From assembly GCF_000156715.1 (NCBI RefSeq), contig NZ_DS999311.1, positions 440,090 through 504,089 on the forward strand: a stretch of 64,000 bases of DNA. Direction: 5' to 3'. Positions 17,620-26,506 of this stretch are shown piece by piece. The notes under the pieces were generated by a model. The model saw nothing but the letters and a program-made list of their open reading frames with translations. It did not search any database and was not told the DNA's origin. A program made the position numbers and the translations under genes. The stretch comes from Francisella philomiragia subsp. philomiragia ATCC 25015. GTDB lineage: Bacteria > Pseudomonadota > Gammaproteobacteria > Francisellales > Francisellaceae. Within the stretch, counting starts at the first letter, position 1. Each line of letters starts with the position of its first letter.

Positions 17620-17628
17620 TGCTATAAT
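17620..17628 (+). promoter_or_regulatory. extended -10 promoter of ettA
   Basis: TGCTATAAT is a perfect extended -10 element (TGn plus TATAAT) 32 bases before the ettA start; no good -35 box is present, as expected for this promoter class. Confidence 0.55.
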
Positions 17629-17660
17629 CTGTTTATCTTAAATTTTCAAAAATAATTTGC

Positions 17661-19340
17661 ATGGCTGAAAAATATATATACTCAATGCATAGGGTCGGCA
17701 AAGTTGTGCCACCTAACAAATATATCCTTAAAGATATTTCACTATCATTTTTTGATGGTGCAAAGATTGGGGTACTAGGTCTTAACGGTTCTGGTAAATC
17801 AACACTACTTAGAATTATGGCAGGTCTTGATACTGAGATTATTGGGGAGGCAGCTCCGCGTAAAGGTGTCAAAATTGGTTATCTACCACAAGAACCAAAG
17901 CTAGATGAAACAAAAGATGTAAGAGGTAATGTTGAAGAAGCATTAAGTCACTTAAAAGATATGATTACTAGATTTGATGAAATTAGTATGAAATTTTGTG
18001 AGCCAATGTCAGATGATGAAATGGCTAAGCTTCTAGAAGAACAAGGAGACTTACAAAATGCTATCGATGCGGCTGGAGCTTGGGAGATTGATCGTAAGCT
18101 AGAGGTTGCTGCAGAAGCTCTACGTTTGCCACCATGGGACACTGATGTTACTAAACTATCTGGTGGTGAGGCTCGTCGTGTTGCTTTATGTAAACTTTTA
18201 TTATCTGCTCCTGATATCCTACTTCTAGATGAGCCTACTAACCACTTAGATGCTGAATCTGTAGCATGGTTAGAGAAGTTCCTAGCTGAGTACAAAGGTA
18301 CAGTTGTAGCTATTACCCATGATAGATACTTCTTGGATAATGTTGCTGAGTGGATTCTTGAGCTTGATAGAGGAGAAGGTATACCATTTAAAGGTAACTA
18401 TTCACAATGGCTTGAGCAAAAGCAAAAACGCCTAGAGATGGAAGAGAAACGTGAATCTTCACATCAAAAAGCGCTTAAAGAAGAGCTAGAGTGGGTACGT
18501 CAAAATGCCAAAGGTCGTCAAGCTAAATCAAAAGCAAGATTAGCAAAATTTGATGAGTTAAGCTCTCAAGAGTTCCAAAAGCGTAATGAGACTCAAGAGC
18601 TATATATACCACCTGGAGAAAGACTAGGTAACAATGTCATCAAAGTCAAAGATCTTGTTAAATCATTTGATGACAAGCTTCTTGTAGATGGTCTTGAGAT
18701 GGATGTATATCCAGGTTCGATTGTTGGTATCATCGGTGCTAACGGAGCTGGTAAATCGACATTCTTTAAGATGCTAACTGGTAAAGAAACTCCTGATTCT
18801 GGTGAGATAAATATCGGTGAAACTGTAAATCTAGCTTATGTAGATCAATCTCGTGATGCTCTAGATGACAACAAAACTGTTTGGGAAGAAATTGCAGATG
18901 GTCTAGATGTAATTACAGTTGGTAAATTCACTATTCCATCACGCCAATATGTAGGTAGATTTAACTTCAAAGGTGCAGATCAGCAGAAATATATTTCTCA
19001 GTTATCAGGTGGAGAGAGAAACCGTGTTCATCTTGCGAAGCTACTTAGAAGTGGTGGTAATGTTATTCTACTAGATGAACCGACAAACGATCTTGATGTC
19101 GAGACTTTAAGAGCGCTTGAAGAAGCTATATTAGCATTCCCAGGTTGTATTATGGTTATTTCGCATGATAGATGGTTCTTAAATCGTATTGCTACACACA
19201 TGCTTGCTTTTGAGGGTAATAGTGAAGTAGTTTGGTTTGAAGGTAACTACGATGCTTATATCGAAGACAAAAAGCGCCGTCTTGGTGATAAATATGATGC
19301 TATCACTAAGATCAAATATAAGCGAATTTCGGTTGATTAA
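17661..19340 (+). CDS. ettA: ABC-F ATPase EttA, translational throttle
   Basis: ABC-F protein without membrane domains that binds the ribosomal E site and gates the first elongation cycle according to ATP/ADP level. Two ATPase domains are seen: Walker A GLNGSGKST (40-48), signature LSGGEARRV and Walker B ILLLDEPTNHLD; then GANGAGKST (359-367), LSGGERNRV and VILLDEPTNDLD. The charged linker between them (EEKRESSHQKALKEELEWVR) is the tRNA-interacting region of the family. The 559 residues and the N-terminus AEKYIYSMHRVGKVVPP agree with EttA rather than Uup or other ABC-F members. Confidence 0.94.
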   Translation: MAEKYIYSMHRVGKVVPPNKYILKDISLSFFDGAKIGVLGLNGSGKSTLLRIMAGLDTEIIGEAAPRKGVKIGYLPQEPKLDETKDVRGNVEEALSHLKDMITRFDEISMKFCEPMSDDEMAKLLEEQGDLQNAIDAAGAWEIDRKLEVAAEALRLPPWDTDVTKLSGGEARRVALCKLLLSAPDILLLDEPTNHLDAESVAWLEKFLAEYKGTVVAITHDRYFLDNVAEWILELDRGEGIPFKGNYSQWLEQKQKRLEMEEKRESSHQKALKEELEWVRQNAKGRQAKSKARLAKFDELSSQEFQKRNETQELYIPPGERLGNNVIKVKDLVKSFDDKLLVDGLEMDVYPGSIVGIIGANGAGKSTFFKMLTGKETPDSGEINIGETVNLAYVDQSRDALDDNKTVWEEIADGLDVITVGKFTIPSRQYVGRFNFKGADQQKYISQLSGGERNRVHLAKLLRSGGNVILLDEPTNDLDVETLRALEEAILAFPGCIMVISHDRWFLNRIATHMLAFEGNSEVVWFEGNYDAYIEDKKRRLGDKYDAITKIKYKRISVD

Positions 19341-19427
19341 TTTTTTCTATTTCACTATTTATCTAAATAATATTAAAGTAAAATCTTAATTATTAATTAT
19401 TAATAAATAGCTTCACTGGAGATGTTT

Positions 19428-19817
19428 ATGATAAAAAAAATAGTATTTTATATATGCTTTTTTATCTTTCTACTAAACTATAGTTTTGCTGATACAGATA
19501 GTAGTAATGATCCGATAAATGCTCCTTCTAATACCTCAAAAGTAGAAAGTAAAGGTTTTTTAAATGACTATATAGTGACTCCAATTACTGATGTAGCTTT
19601 ATTGGCAACAGCTCCAATTGGTTCTTTTGTTGGTTTGTTTGAAGGAGCTTCAAAGTCTCAAGCTATCTTATACAATGGCGAGCATCATTCTGGAGATAGT
19701 GATATAGTTAATATCTTTGTAGCTCCATTTGCAGCAATAGGCCTTGCTTTGGGTGGAGCAATTTATATGACTGTTAAATTACCTGCAGATCTGATAGAGG
19801 GTAACTCACATAAATAG
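19428..19817 (+). CDS. small exported protein of unknown function
   Basis: A signal peptide of about 22 residues (KKIVFYICFFIFLLNYSFA, cleaved before DTDSS) leads a 107-residue mature protein with two glycine/alanine-rich hydrophobic stretches (ATAPIGSFVGLFEGA and VAPFAAIGLALGGAIYM). No family is recognised; membrane association is possible. Start 19428 is chosen because CTGGAG ends seven bases before it, whereas the ATG at 19422 leaves no room. It converges on the hydrogenase protease gene. Confidence 0.6.
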   Translation: MIKKIVFYICFFIFLLNYSFADTDSSNDPINAPSNTSKVESKGFLNDYIVTPITDVALLATAPIGSFVGLFEGASKSQAILYNGEHHSGDSDIVNIFVAPFAAIGLALGGAIYMTVKLPADLIEGNSHK

Positions 19818-19826
19818 AGATAAAAT

Positions 19827-20291
19827 CTATAAATCTAGATTATTTACAATTTTTTTAGACATTGACTCTATAGAATCTCTTACAACATCAGAGAGTATTT
19901 CATCTTTTTCAAAGATTCTTTGACCCTCTATACCATAAAACTCAACATTATTAATATCCATCCCTATAGCATTAGCTAATGCTAAAGATGGCGCGACTCC
20001 AACGCTATGTGAGGATAGAAAACCACCAAAGCTAAGTATGTCTTTTGCTTTGAAGTAAAACTCTGTACCTGGTGTAACTTTGGCATATACAGCATCTATA
20101 AGGATAATTTTGTCATATCCACTATCTAGAAATGTTAGTAGATTTAAACCTGGTCTATCAGCACTTTCTACAGTGATATTTTGAATATTTTTTTCTCTTA
20201 CAACTTCAGCTAGTTTATCGGCTACAAACCAACCAAATTGATCATCTGCAAAAGGTGATCCTATACCAAGAATTAGAGTTTTTTGCTTCAT
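19827..20291 (-). CDS. [NiFe] hydrogenase maturation protease
   Basis: Endopeptidase of family M52 that trims the C-terminus of the hydrogenase large subunit after nickel insertion. The GIGSPFADDQFGW start with Asp17, IDAVY with Asp66 and SSHSVGV with His95 give the three expected nickel-contact residues. At 154 residues it is normal in length. It is the last gene of the hydrogenase region, 63 bases after the nickel permease. Its substrate is most likely HydA encoded at 21408-22703, which still carries a cleavable nine-residue tail. Confidence 0.9.
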   Translation of the reverse strand: MKQKTLILGIGSPFADDQFGWFVADKLAEVVREKNIQNITVESADRPGLNLLTFLDSGYDKIILIDAVYAKVTPGTEFYFKAKDILSFGGFLSSHSVGVAPSLALANAIGMDINNVEFYGIEGQRIFEKDEILSDVVRDSIESMSKKIVNNLDL

Positions 20292-20319
20292 TTTTTACCT
20301 TTTATGATAAATAAAATTC

Positions 20320-20344
20320 TGTAGGGGTAGCACATTATGCTGTC
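20320..20344. repeat. half-copy of the inverted repeat found before hypF
   Basis: The 25 bases starting TGTAGGGGTAGCAC and ending TGCTGTC match the end of the element at 30126-30150 at roughly 18 of 25 positions without gaps. No second arm is present. It sits in the gap between the permease and protease genes. Confidence 0.45.
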
Positions 20345-20354
20345 CAGTAAGGTA

Positions 20355-21284
20355 TTATTTTATTTTTCTTTTTGAGTATACATTTACAAACTTAAACACA
20401 AAAAATACAGAGAAAATAGCTACTAAGCTTAAGCCAATAGTAGATGAATAATCATCAACAAAGTCTGTAACTAGATTAATTGTAGCTATATTTGTATTTA
20501 ATAAGCCTAACAATTCAACTAAAGCAACGATATAAGCAGCTACTATCACAATACATAGTATTATAATGTTATAACGATAAAATCTCTGCTCTTTTGAGTT
20601 AAAGCTTAGAACTTTTGACATTAATCCAGCATCTATAGAGTCAACTATAATCATCCCTAGAGCAAATGAGATAGGTAGCAACATAATATACCAAATAGAT
20701 AAACCATTTAGCACATTAGCAGCAGCCATGCCCAATAGAGCTATCTCAGTCGCGGTATCAAAGCCTAAACCAAATAAAAAGCCTACAAAATACATTTTAT
20801 ATGGTCTATCTATAACTTTGATTATAGGTCTAAAAAGTTTTGCCAATACAGAATTTGATGTATGATCGTGAGCCATACTAGTTTTATTTTTGAGCATTTT
20901 CTTTAGAGAGAGAAGACTCATAGTCCCTGTTAGTAGCAAAAATACAGCTGATACAATAGTTCCAAAAAATGCACCAATATCCAAAGCACTAGTTTTCTCA
21001 ATACTTGCAAAACTAAAGCCGATAACTATAAGTAAAGTAAGTAGAAAAACTATTGTAGAATGACCTAACGCAAAAAATAAACCAGTCTTGAAACTAGCTC
21101 TATTTTGAGTTATTAATTGTCTAGTTACATTATCTATAGCTACAATATGATCAGCATCAAAACCATGTCTAAGACCTAGCATAAAGGCAATGCCAATCAT
21201 ACTAAGCATTTTGAGATCTTGGGTTGCTAGAAATAGTAGTAGTGCTAAGAGTAGTACAGAGAAAATAGTTATATTTTTTCTCAT
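20355..21284 (-). CDS. NiCoT-family nickel/cobalt permease
   Basis: Single-component high-affinity nickel permease with about eight membrane helices in 309 residues. The signature LRHGFDADHIVAIDN (Arg39 to Asn52) is the metal-selecting motif of helix II of the HoxN/NixA/HupN family, and GFLFGLGFDTATEIALL is the second family motif. A His-containing loop (MAHDHTSNS) lies between them. Position between hydrogenase structural genes and the maturation protease makes nickel supply for the hydrogenase its likely role. Confidence 0.92.
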   Translation of the reverse strand: MRKNITIFSVLLLALLLFLATQDLKMLSMIGIAFMLGLRHGFDADHIVAIDNVTRQLITQNRASFKTGLFFALGHSTIVFLLTLLIVIGFSFASIEKTSALDIGAFFGTIVSAVFLLLTGTMSLLSLKKMLKNKTSMAHDHTSNSVLAKLFRPIIKVIDRPYKMYFVGFLFGLGFDTATEIALLGMAAANVLNGLSIWYIMLLPISFALGMIIVDSIDAGLMSKVLSFNSKEQRFYRYNIIILCIVIVAAYIVALVELLGLLNTNIATINLVTDFVDDYSSTIGLSLVAIFSVFFVFKFVNVYSKRKIK

Positions 21285-21407
21285 ATTAGTTCCTTAAATT
21301 ATGAACATAGTTAATATTTCGCTACTTATTTTAACTAATTTTGTTTTTGAAATTAGAAATTTATAGCTAAATTAAAAAAATATGTGTCATAGGATGATTG
21401 ATTGTGT

Positions 21408-22703
21408 TTAATCTCTATCAATATTCAATGTTAAGAAATGTGCAGAACAAGATATACAAGGATCATAGTTACGAATAACCATCTCAGCATGTAGTCTTAT
21501 ATCATCTTCTGGTTTATCTAAACCAAAGTTTTCTAAAGCTATACGCAGATCAGCCTCAATACAAGGTAAGTTTTGTGATGTAGGTGCTGATATTCTTATT
21601 TTCTCAGCTAAACCTTGATCATTAACCTTTATATGATCTATCTGAATACCACGCGGAGCTTCTACAGCACCCCAAGCATCGGCAGCTTTGACAGTATAGT
21701 CAACACATGGAGTATCTGTATATGAGTAGTTTTCACATACTTGTAATGCTCTTTCGATAGCCCAGTAGCCCTCAATAGCTCTAGCTACAACAGAATGGAA
21801 CATATTTTTACTTGGCCATTTAACACCTGTAGCATGTGCCATTTCTTGGATATGCTTAGGTAGTTTGTCGAAGTTTAGGTTGATTCTTGGCAGAGGACCT
21901 AAAAGTATTGGCTGACCATCAACAGTGGTAGAGTGTAGCGCTGTAGATTGTGGAGCATGGAACTCTCTGAAATGATCATCATACTCACTAATATGGAATT
22001 TCTCACCATCACTAGTAATCACATCATCACCAAATACAGGATATTCAGTAGGATGTGATAAGCTAACCATCTTAAACGGAATAGTAGTATCTGGGAATGA
22101 TAGTGTAGACACCCACTCAACCACATCTTTAGCTTCTTTTAGGGCATCTTTTAGCTTAGGAATCAGTGCATGAACTTCTTTGACCAAAGGAGCTTTGTAG
22201 AAGCCACCAACTTTCATACCATTAGGATGGACAGATCTACCACCTAGTAGTTTAAGTATATCATTACCTAAATGTTGTAATTTAACACCGCGCACAACCT
22301 CTTTAGGGTAATCTTTTGCCATCTCGATAGCTGATCTATAACCTAAGAAGTCAGGTGCCGCTAATAAATGTACATGTAGATAATGTGACTCAATCCACTC
22401 TCCCAAAAACATCAATAGACGCATATCATCTATCCACTGAGTTCTAGTGATATCAAAAGCACTATCATAAGCTCTTGAGAAGCCTGCTTGATATGCAAGA
22501 GGGCAGATACCACAGATACGCGCTACTGCATCTATAATTGCATTTGGCTCTCTACCTTCGAGGAATTTTTCAAAATAACGCGGTGGCTCATAGATTCTTA
22601 ATTCACACTTATCTATTTTGCCATCTTTAATTCTTAAATCTAAAGCACCTTCACCTTCAACACGGGCTAAAATAGGCACTTCAATAACTGTTTCTCTACT
22701 CAT
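21408..22703 (-). CDS. hydA: [NiFe] hydrogenase large (alpha) subunit, group 3b-like
   Basis: Holds the Ni-Fe(CN)2CO site. The four cysteine ligands are Cys64 and Cys67 in RICGICPLAYQ and Cys416 and Cys419 in DPCISCSAH near the C-terminus. After His422 a nine-residue tail remains, the piece removed by the maturation protease. The 431-residue length and the gene order beta-gamma-delta-alpha match soluble NAD(P)-linked sulfhydrogenases of group 3b (hydBGDA of Pyrococcus). A GGAG site in the last codons of hydD precedes the ATG by 7 bases. No signal peptide, so the enzyme is cytoplasmic. Confidence 0.94.
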   Translation of the reverse strand: MSRETVIEVPILARVEGEGALDLRIKDGKIDKCELRIYEPPRYFEKFLEGREPNAIIDAVARICGICPLAYQAGFSRAYDSAFDITRTQWIDDMRLLMFLGEWIESHYLHVHLLAAPDFLGYRSAIEMAKDYPKEVVRGVKLQHLGNDILKLLGGRSVHPNGMKVGGFYKAPLVKEVHALIPKLKDALKEAKDVVEWVSTLSFPDTTIPFKMVSLSHPTEYPVFGDDVITSDGEKFHISEYDDHFREFHAPQSTALHSTTVDGQPILLGPLPRINLNFDKLPKHIQEMAHATGVKWPSKNMFHSVVARAIEGYWAIERALQVCENYSYTDTPCVDYTVKAADAWGAVEAPRGIQIDHIKVNDQGLAEKIRISAPTSQNLPCIEADLRIALENFGLDKPEDDIRLHAEMVIRNYDPCISCSAHFLTLNIDRD

Positions 22704-22705
22704 AA

Positions 22706-23512
22706 TTATACTCCAGCCTTTTTAAATACTTCATCTTGGCTACTGATAAATCTATATTTATCTTGGATTTGTTTGTCTGATAAACCAAGTTCTTTTAATC
22801 TAGTTGTCATTGCACCTAGATTGGCATATTTTGATGCACCAAAACAACCATAACAACCACGTCCAAGTTTTGGACAGATTGCACCGCAACCATCTGCTGT
22901 TACAGGACCCAAGCATGGCTCATCTTTTGCAACCATTACACAAGTAACACTAGCATGCTTACAGCTTGTACAAACTGGATCAACAACTTTCTCAGGCTCT
23001 ACACCAAATAGTAGCTGGCGGATAGCTTTGAGTATTTGCTCCGTAGTTATAGGACAACCAGAGATTTCAAAATCAACATTTACATACTCTTTGATAGCTT
23101 TTGCTGTAGATAAATCTTCTTTGATAATTACATCTGTATCCTGAGGATATACAGCTTTTTGCCATTCTAGGAGCTCGGCAGCATTTGTATAGTTTCTTAG
23201 AGCTTGAATACCACCAGCCACGGCACAAGCACCTATTGCGATTACATATTTTGCTTTTTCTCTGATTTTTTGTAAGCGTGGAATATCATGATGAGTGTTT
23301 ACACTGCCTTCGATAAATGCAATATCAACATCAGCAAACTCATCTAGAGGACCAGCTTCTGCAAAGTGAACAATATCAACCATTTCAGCTAATGTAAGTA
23401 ATGATACAGCATCATTGATTAGAGCTAGTTGGCAACCATCACATGAGCTGAACTTATGCACGGCAATTTTTGGTCTAGGAGCTAAATTTTTTAATTTATC
23501 TTGAGCTGACAT
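22706..23512 (-). CDS. hydD: [NiFe] hydrogenase small (delta) subunit
   Basis: Carries electrons from the Ni-Fe site through Fe-S clusters. HKFSSCDGCQLAL holds Cys24 and Cys27 of the proximal cluster, with further cysteines in IGACAVAGG, ISGCPI and a C-terminal group (CTSCKH, CLGPVTADGCGAICPKLGRGCYGC). No twin-arginine leader is present, which fits a cytoplasmic group 3 enzyme rather than an uptake hydrogenase. At 268 residues it agrees with group 3b. Its stop and the hydA start are separated by two bases. Confidence 0.93.
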   Translation of the reverse strand: MSAQDKLKNLAPRPKIAVHKFSSCDGCQLALINDAVSLLTLAEMVDIVHFAEAGPLDEFADVDIAFIEGSVNTHHDIPRLQKIREKAKYVIAIGACAVAGGIQALRNYTNAAELLEWQKAVYPQDTDVIIKEDLSTAKAIKEYVNVDFEISGCPITTEQILKAIRQLLFGVEPEKVVDPVCTSCKHASVTCVMVAKDEPCLGPVTADGCGAICPKLGRGCYGCFGASKYANLGAMTTRLKELGLSDKQIQDKYRFISSQDEVFKKAGV

Positions 23513-23514
23513 AA

Positions 23515-24366
23515 CTATACTCCTTTTATTTCTAATAGTTTTTTAACAGCTGGATAAGCATATACAGCACCATCTTTACAGACAAACTCTTTGCCCATTT
23601 GGCAATGACCGCAATGTCCGATAGCACACTTCATGCTACGCTCTAAGCTGACAAAAATTTGCTCTTCTGGTACGCCAACCTTAGCAAACTCTTTAGCAAC
23701 ATTTTTCATCATAATCTCAGGACCAACAGTCATAACTACCGTATTTTTGTGATCAATATTAAGATCCGGAATCGCTGCAGTTACAAAACCATCATACCAT
23801 TTCCATGGACCATGAGGCTCACCAGCTGTAGCTGCTAAAAGTACTTGTGTATTTGGTTGGTTGTTCCAACGAGTGTATTTATCTTGATAGATAAGTCCAG
23901 AAGTATCACGAATACCTTGTACAACATATACTTTACCAAAAGCATCTCTATCTTTTAGGATTTCTTCTGTTGCAGCAACTAGAGGAGCATTACCAAGACC
24001 ACCAGTCATAATTACAACATCTTTACCTTTAGCTTGTTCTACAGGCCAAGAGCTACCAAACGGACCTCTAACACCTATAGTTTCACCAGTTTTTAGTTTG
24101 TCCATACCCTTAGTTATACGACCAACTACTTGGATTGTATGCTCAAACATATCATCAGCAAAATTTCTATCATTAACAATAGATATTGCAACTTCACCAA
24201 CACCATATAAGTACAGCATATTAAACTGACCTGGGTGGAATTTATAATTTTTGCGTAACTCTTCATCTACAAAGCGTAAACGCAAGGTAAAAATATCATC
24301 AGCATCTTTGATAAATTCAACTATCTCTGCTTCATGCGGTAAATAAGCATCTTGTGGGTATATCAT
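23515..24366 (-). CDS. hydG: sulfhydrogenase gamma subunit, FAD/NAD(P)-binding
   Basis: Diaphorase-like subunit that exchanges electrons with NAD(P)H. The N-terminal FAD domain (HPGQFNMLYLYG, AISIVND), the nucleotide domain (IMTGGLGNAPLVA) and a C-terminal [2Fe-2S] site with Cys247, Cys252, Cys255 and Cys263 (CAIGHCGHCQMGKEFVC) are in family order. Length 283. It resembles dihydroorotate dehydrogenase electron-transfer subunit PyrK, but the neighbours decide for hydrogenase. It sits two bases from hydD with the same GGAGTATA junction that joins hydD to hydA. Confidence 0.92.
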   Translation of the reverse strand: MIYPQDAYLPHEAEIVEFIKDADDIFTLRLRFVDEELRKNYKFHPGQFNMLYLYGVGEVAISIVNDRNFADDMFEHTIQVVGRITKGMDKLKTGETIGVRGPFGSSWPVEQAKGKDVVIMTGGLGNAPLVAATEEILKDRDAFGKVYVVQGIRDTSGLIYQDKYTRWNNQPNTQVLLAATAGEPHGPWKWYDGFVTAAIPDLNIDHKNTVVMTVGPEIMMKNVAKEFAKVGVPEEQIFVSLERSMKCAIGHCGHCQMGKEFVCKDGAVYAYPAVKKLLEIKGV

Positions 24367-24368
24367 AA

Positions 24369-25469
24369 TTATTTCTCCTCACAAATAGCGTTAATTTCTT
24401 CTGTAACATCAATTTTTACAGGACACCATGTGATACAACGACCACAACCAACACAACCTTTAGTTTTGAACTGTTCCCTCCAAGTACCAAACTTGTGTGT
24501 TAGCCATTGGCGGTATCTATGTTTTGGTTCTTCACGGTATAGCTCGCCATGAGTATAACTATGATCTAAACCAAAGCATGAATCCCATTCACGCGTATGT
24601 TCACTTTCTTTGCCGTCTAAACTTGGCTCTTCTTTTTCTGTATGGCAGAAACAAGTAGGACATGATTGAGTACAGCTACCACAAGATAGACATCTCTCTG
24701 CAACATCATCCCATTGCGGATGGTCATAAGAGCTTGTTAGAGCTTTTTCTACTTGAGCTATTGGTGGTAGAGTTTTCTCTTGCATAGCATATACAGCTTT
24801 TATCTTTTGTTCAGCTTGATATGTTTGTGCACCTGTTGCAGGATCTAGTTGTAGAGCTAATATTGTTTGTCTACCTTTATCACTACCTGTCTCGATTACA
24901 AAACCATGATCAATCTCTGTCATCGCTAGATCAAAACCTTTATCACCTTCTGGCTTATCACCTAGAGCTATACAAAAACAGTTACTGTGAGCTGTAGTAC
25001 AATTAGCGGCTACGATAAACATAGCTTCTCTTCTAGCTTTATAACGAACATCTTGATAAGCATTTTCAACAAACACTCTATCTTGAATCTCAATAGCTCT
25101 TAGATCGCAAGGTCTAACACCTAGTACAGCATACTTTTTGTTGTTCAAACTTTGATTGAATGCTAACCTGCCATTCTCATCACGAGAGACTTTCCATAGA
25201 GTTTCTTTCTCTTCAAAAAGCATTGGTTTAACAGACTGAACAGGTACACTCCAGCCAAAAGCTTTTTTTGCATCTGTTTTGATGACTTCATATTTTGCTG
25301 GTTCTTGTATATCTATATATCCCCATGGCAACTCGCTTGCATTGTTTATATTGTCATAAACAATAGATTTATCTCTAACTGCCGGCGCCATAACTTCATA
25401 GCCTTGCCCTGAGAAGTAAGAAATCATTCTATCTAGGTCATCATGTTTTAAGAAATAAAACTGACTCAT
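24369..25469 (-). CDS. hydB: sulfhydrogenase beta subunit, 4Fe-4S protein
   Basis: Electron-transfer subunit with two [4Fe-4S] sites: CLSCGSCTQSCPTCFCH near residue 230 and CVGCGRCITWCP near the C-terminus. Middle sequence GVRPCDLRAIEIQDRVF is typical of the HydB/AsrA family. I start at ATG 25469 (MSQFYFLKHDD, 366 residues) because AGGAGAG precedes it; a longer reading from 25508 would run into the end of hypE. First of the four structural genes, joined directly to the hyp genes. Confidence 0.92.
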   Translation of the reverse strand: MSQFYFLKHDDLDRMISYFSGQGYEVMAPAVRDKSIVYDNINNASELPWGYIDIQEPAKYEVIKTDAKKAFGWSVPVQSVKPMLFEEKETLWKVSRDENGRLAFNQSLNNKKYAVLGVRPCDLRAIEIQDRVFVENAYQDVRYKARREAMFIVAANCTTAHSNCFCIALGDKPEGDKGFDLAMTEIDHGFVIETGSDKGRQTILALQLDPATGAQTYQAEQKIKAVYAMQEKTLPPIAQVEKALTSSYDHPQWDDVAERCLSCGSCTQSCPTCFCHTEKEEPSLDGKESEHTREWDSCFGLDHSYTHGELYREEPKHRYRQWLTHKFGTWREQFKTKGCVGCGRCITWCPVKIDVTEEINAICEEK

Positions 25470-25479
25470 ATTACTCTCC

Positions 25480-26505
25480 TTAACATATTCTTGGTAATTG
25501 CTCACCACTTAACCAATCCACACGTCTTTTGCCACCAAAAGTGGTTTTCATAAAGACTTGAGATTGCTCGCTTTTTCTTACGGTTGCTATCACTTGGGCA
25601 TTTTCTCCTAATGGATGACCCCTTAAGCAGTCTAGAACCTTTTGAGTCTGACTAGGCTTACAAGCGATTAAAACTTTGCCTTCATTGGCGATATACAATG
25701 GATCTAGACCTAAAAGCTCACATGCTGATTGAACTTCTCTAGACACCGGAAGATTTGCTTCATCTATCTCGATAGCTACATTGTATTGGTTAGCCCATTC
25801 ATTTAGGGTTGCACCAACTCCGCCTCGAGTAGGATCACGCATTGTTTTTATTTGACATTTATTGTCATAAATTGAATCAACTAAGTTGTCTAAAGATGTT
25901 GCATCGCTTAGAATTTGACATTCAAAATCAAGACCTGTTCGTTGTGACATTACAGCTACACCATGATCCCCAAGAGTGCCATTGATGATAATCTCATCAC
26001 CATCTTCAAGAGTATCTCTAGTGACAAAATCATCACGGATAACTCCAACTCCAGTTGTATTGATAAAGATGCCATCACCTTTACCTTTTTCGACAACCTT
26101 AGTATCTCCTGTTACGATTTGGACATTAGCTTTTTTGGCAGCTTCAGCCATAGAATCTAGGATTACTTTTAAATCTCTAAGAGGTAGACCCTCTTCCAAA
26201 ATAAGTCCTACAGATATATATAAGGGTTTAGCGCCACCAACTACTAGATCATTAACTGTACCGTGAATTGCAAGACTGCCGATATTGCCCCCCCTAAAGA
26301 AATATGGCGTGATAACATAACTATCTGTTGTCATGGCAATTTTGCCATTTATTTGTGGTAATACGGCTTGATCTTCTGCTTGAGCTAGATATTGACTATC
26401 AAAACTTTTTTTAATCATCTGCTCGATTAAATGATGCATAGCCTTACCACCAGCTCCCATTGCTAGATCGACTACACCGTTTTTGATATTTAATTTCACA
26501 GCCAT
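25480..26505 (-). CDS. hypE: hydrogenase cyanide-ligand maturation protein HypE
   Basis: Dehydrates the thiocarboxamide made by HypF to a thiocyanate that becomes the CN ligand of the active-site iron. The PurM-like fold is seen (MTTDSYVITPYFF, MRDPTRGG) and the protein ends in PRIC, the modified C-terminal cysteine of the family. ATG 26505 gives 341 residues, normal for HypE; an upstream reading to 26598 would overlap hypD by 92 bases. The GGAG of the hypD end serves as ribosome site and the two genes touch. Confidence 0.94.
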   Translation of the reverse strand: MAVKLNIKNGVVDLAMGAGGKAMHHLIEQMIKKSFDSQYLAQAEDQAVLPQINGKIAMTTDSYVITPYFFRGGNIGSLAIHGTVNDLVVGGAKPLYISVGLILEEGLPLRDLKVILDSMAEAAKKANVQIVTGDTKVVEKGKGDGIFINTTGVGVIRDDFVTRDTLEDGDEIIINGTLGDHGVAVMSQRTGLDFECQILSDATSLDNLVDSIYDNKCQIKTMRDPTRGGVGATLNEWANQYNVAIEIDEANLPVSREVQSACELLGLDPLYIANEGKVLIACKPSQTQKVLDCLRGHPLGENAQVIATVRKSEQSQVFMKTTFGGKRRVDWLSGEQLPRIC

Positions 26506-26506
26506 T

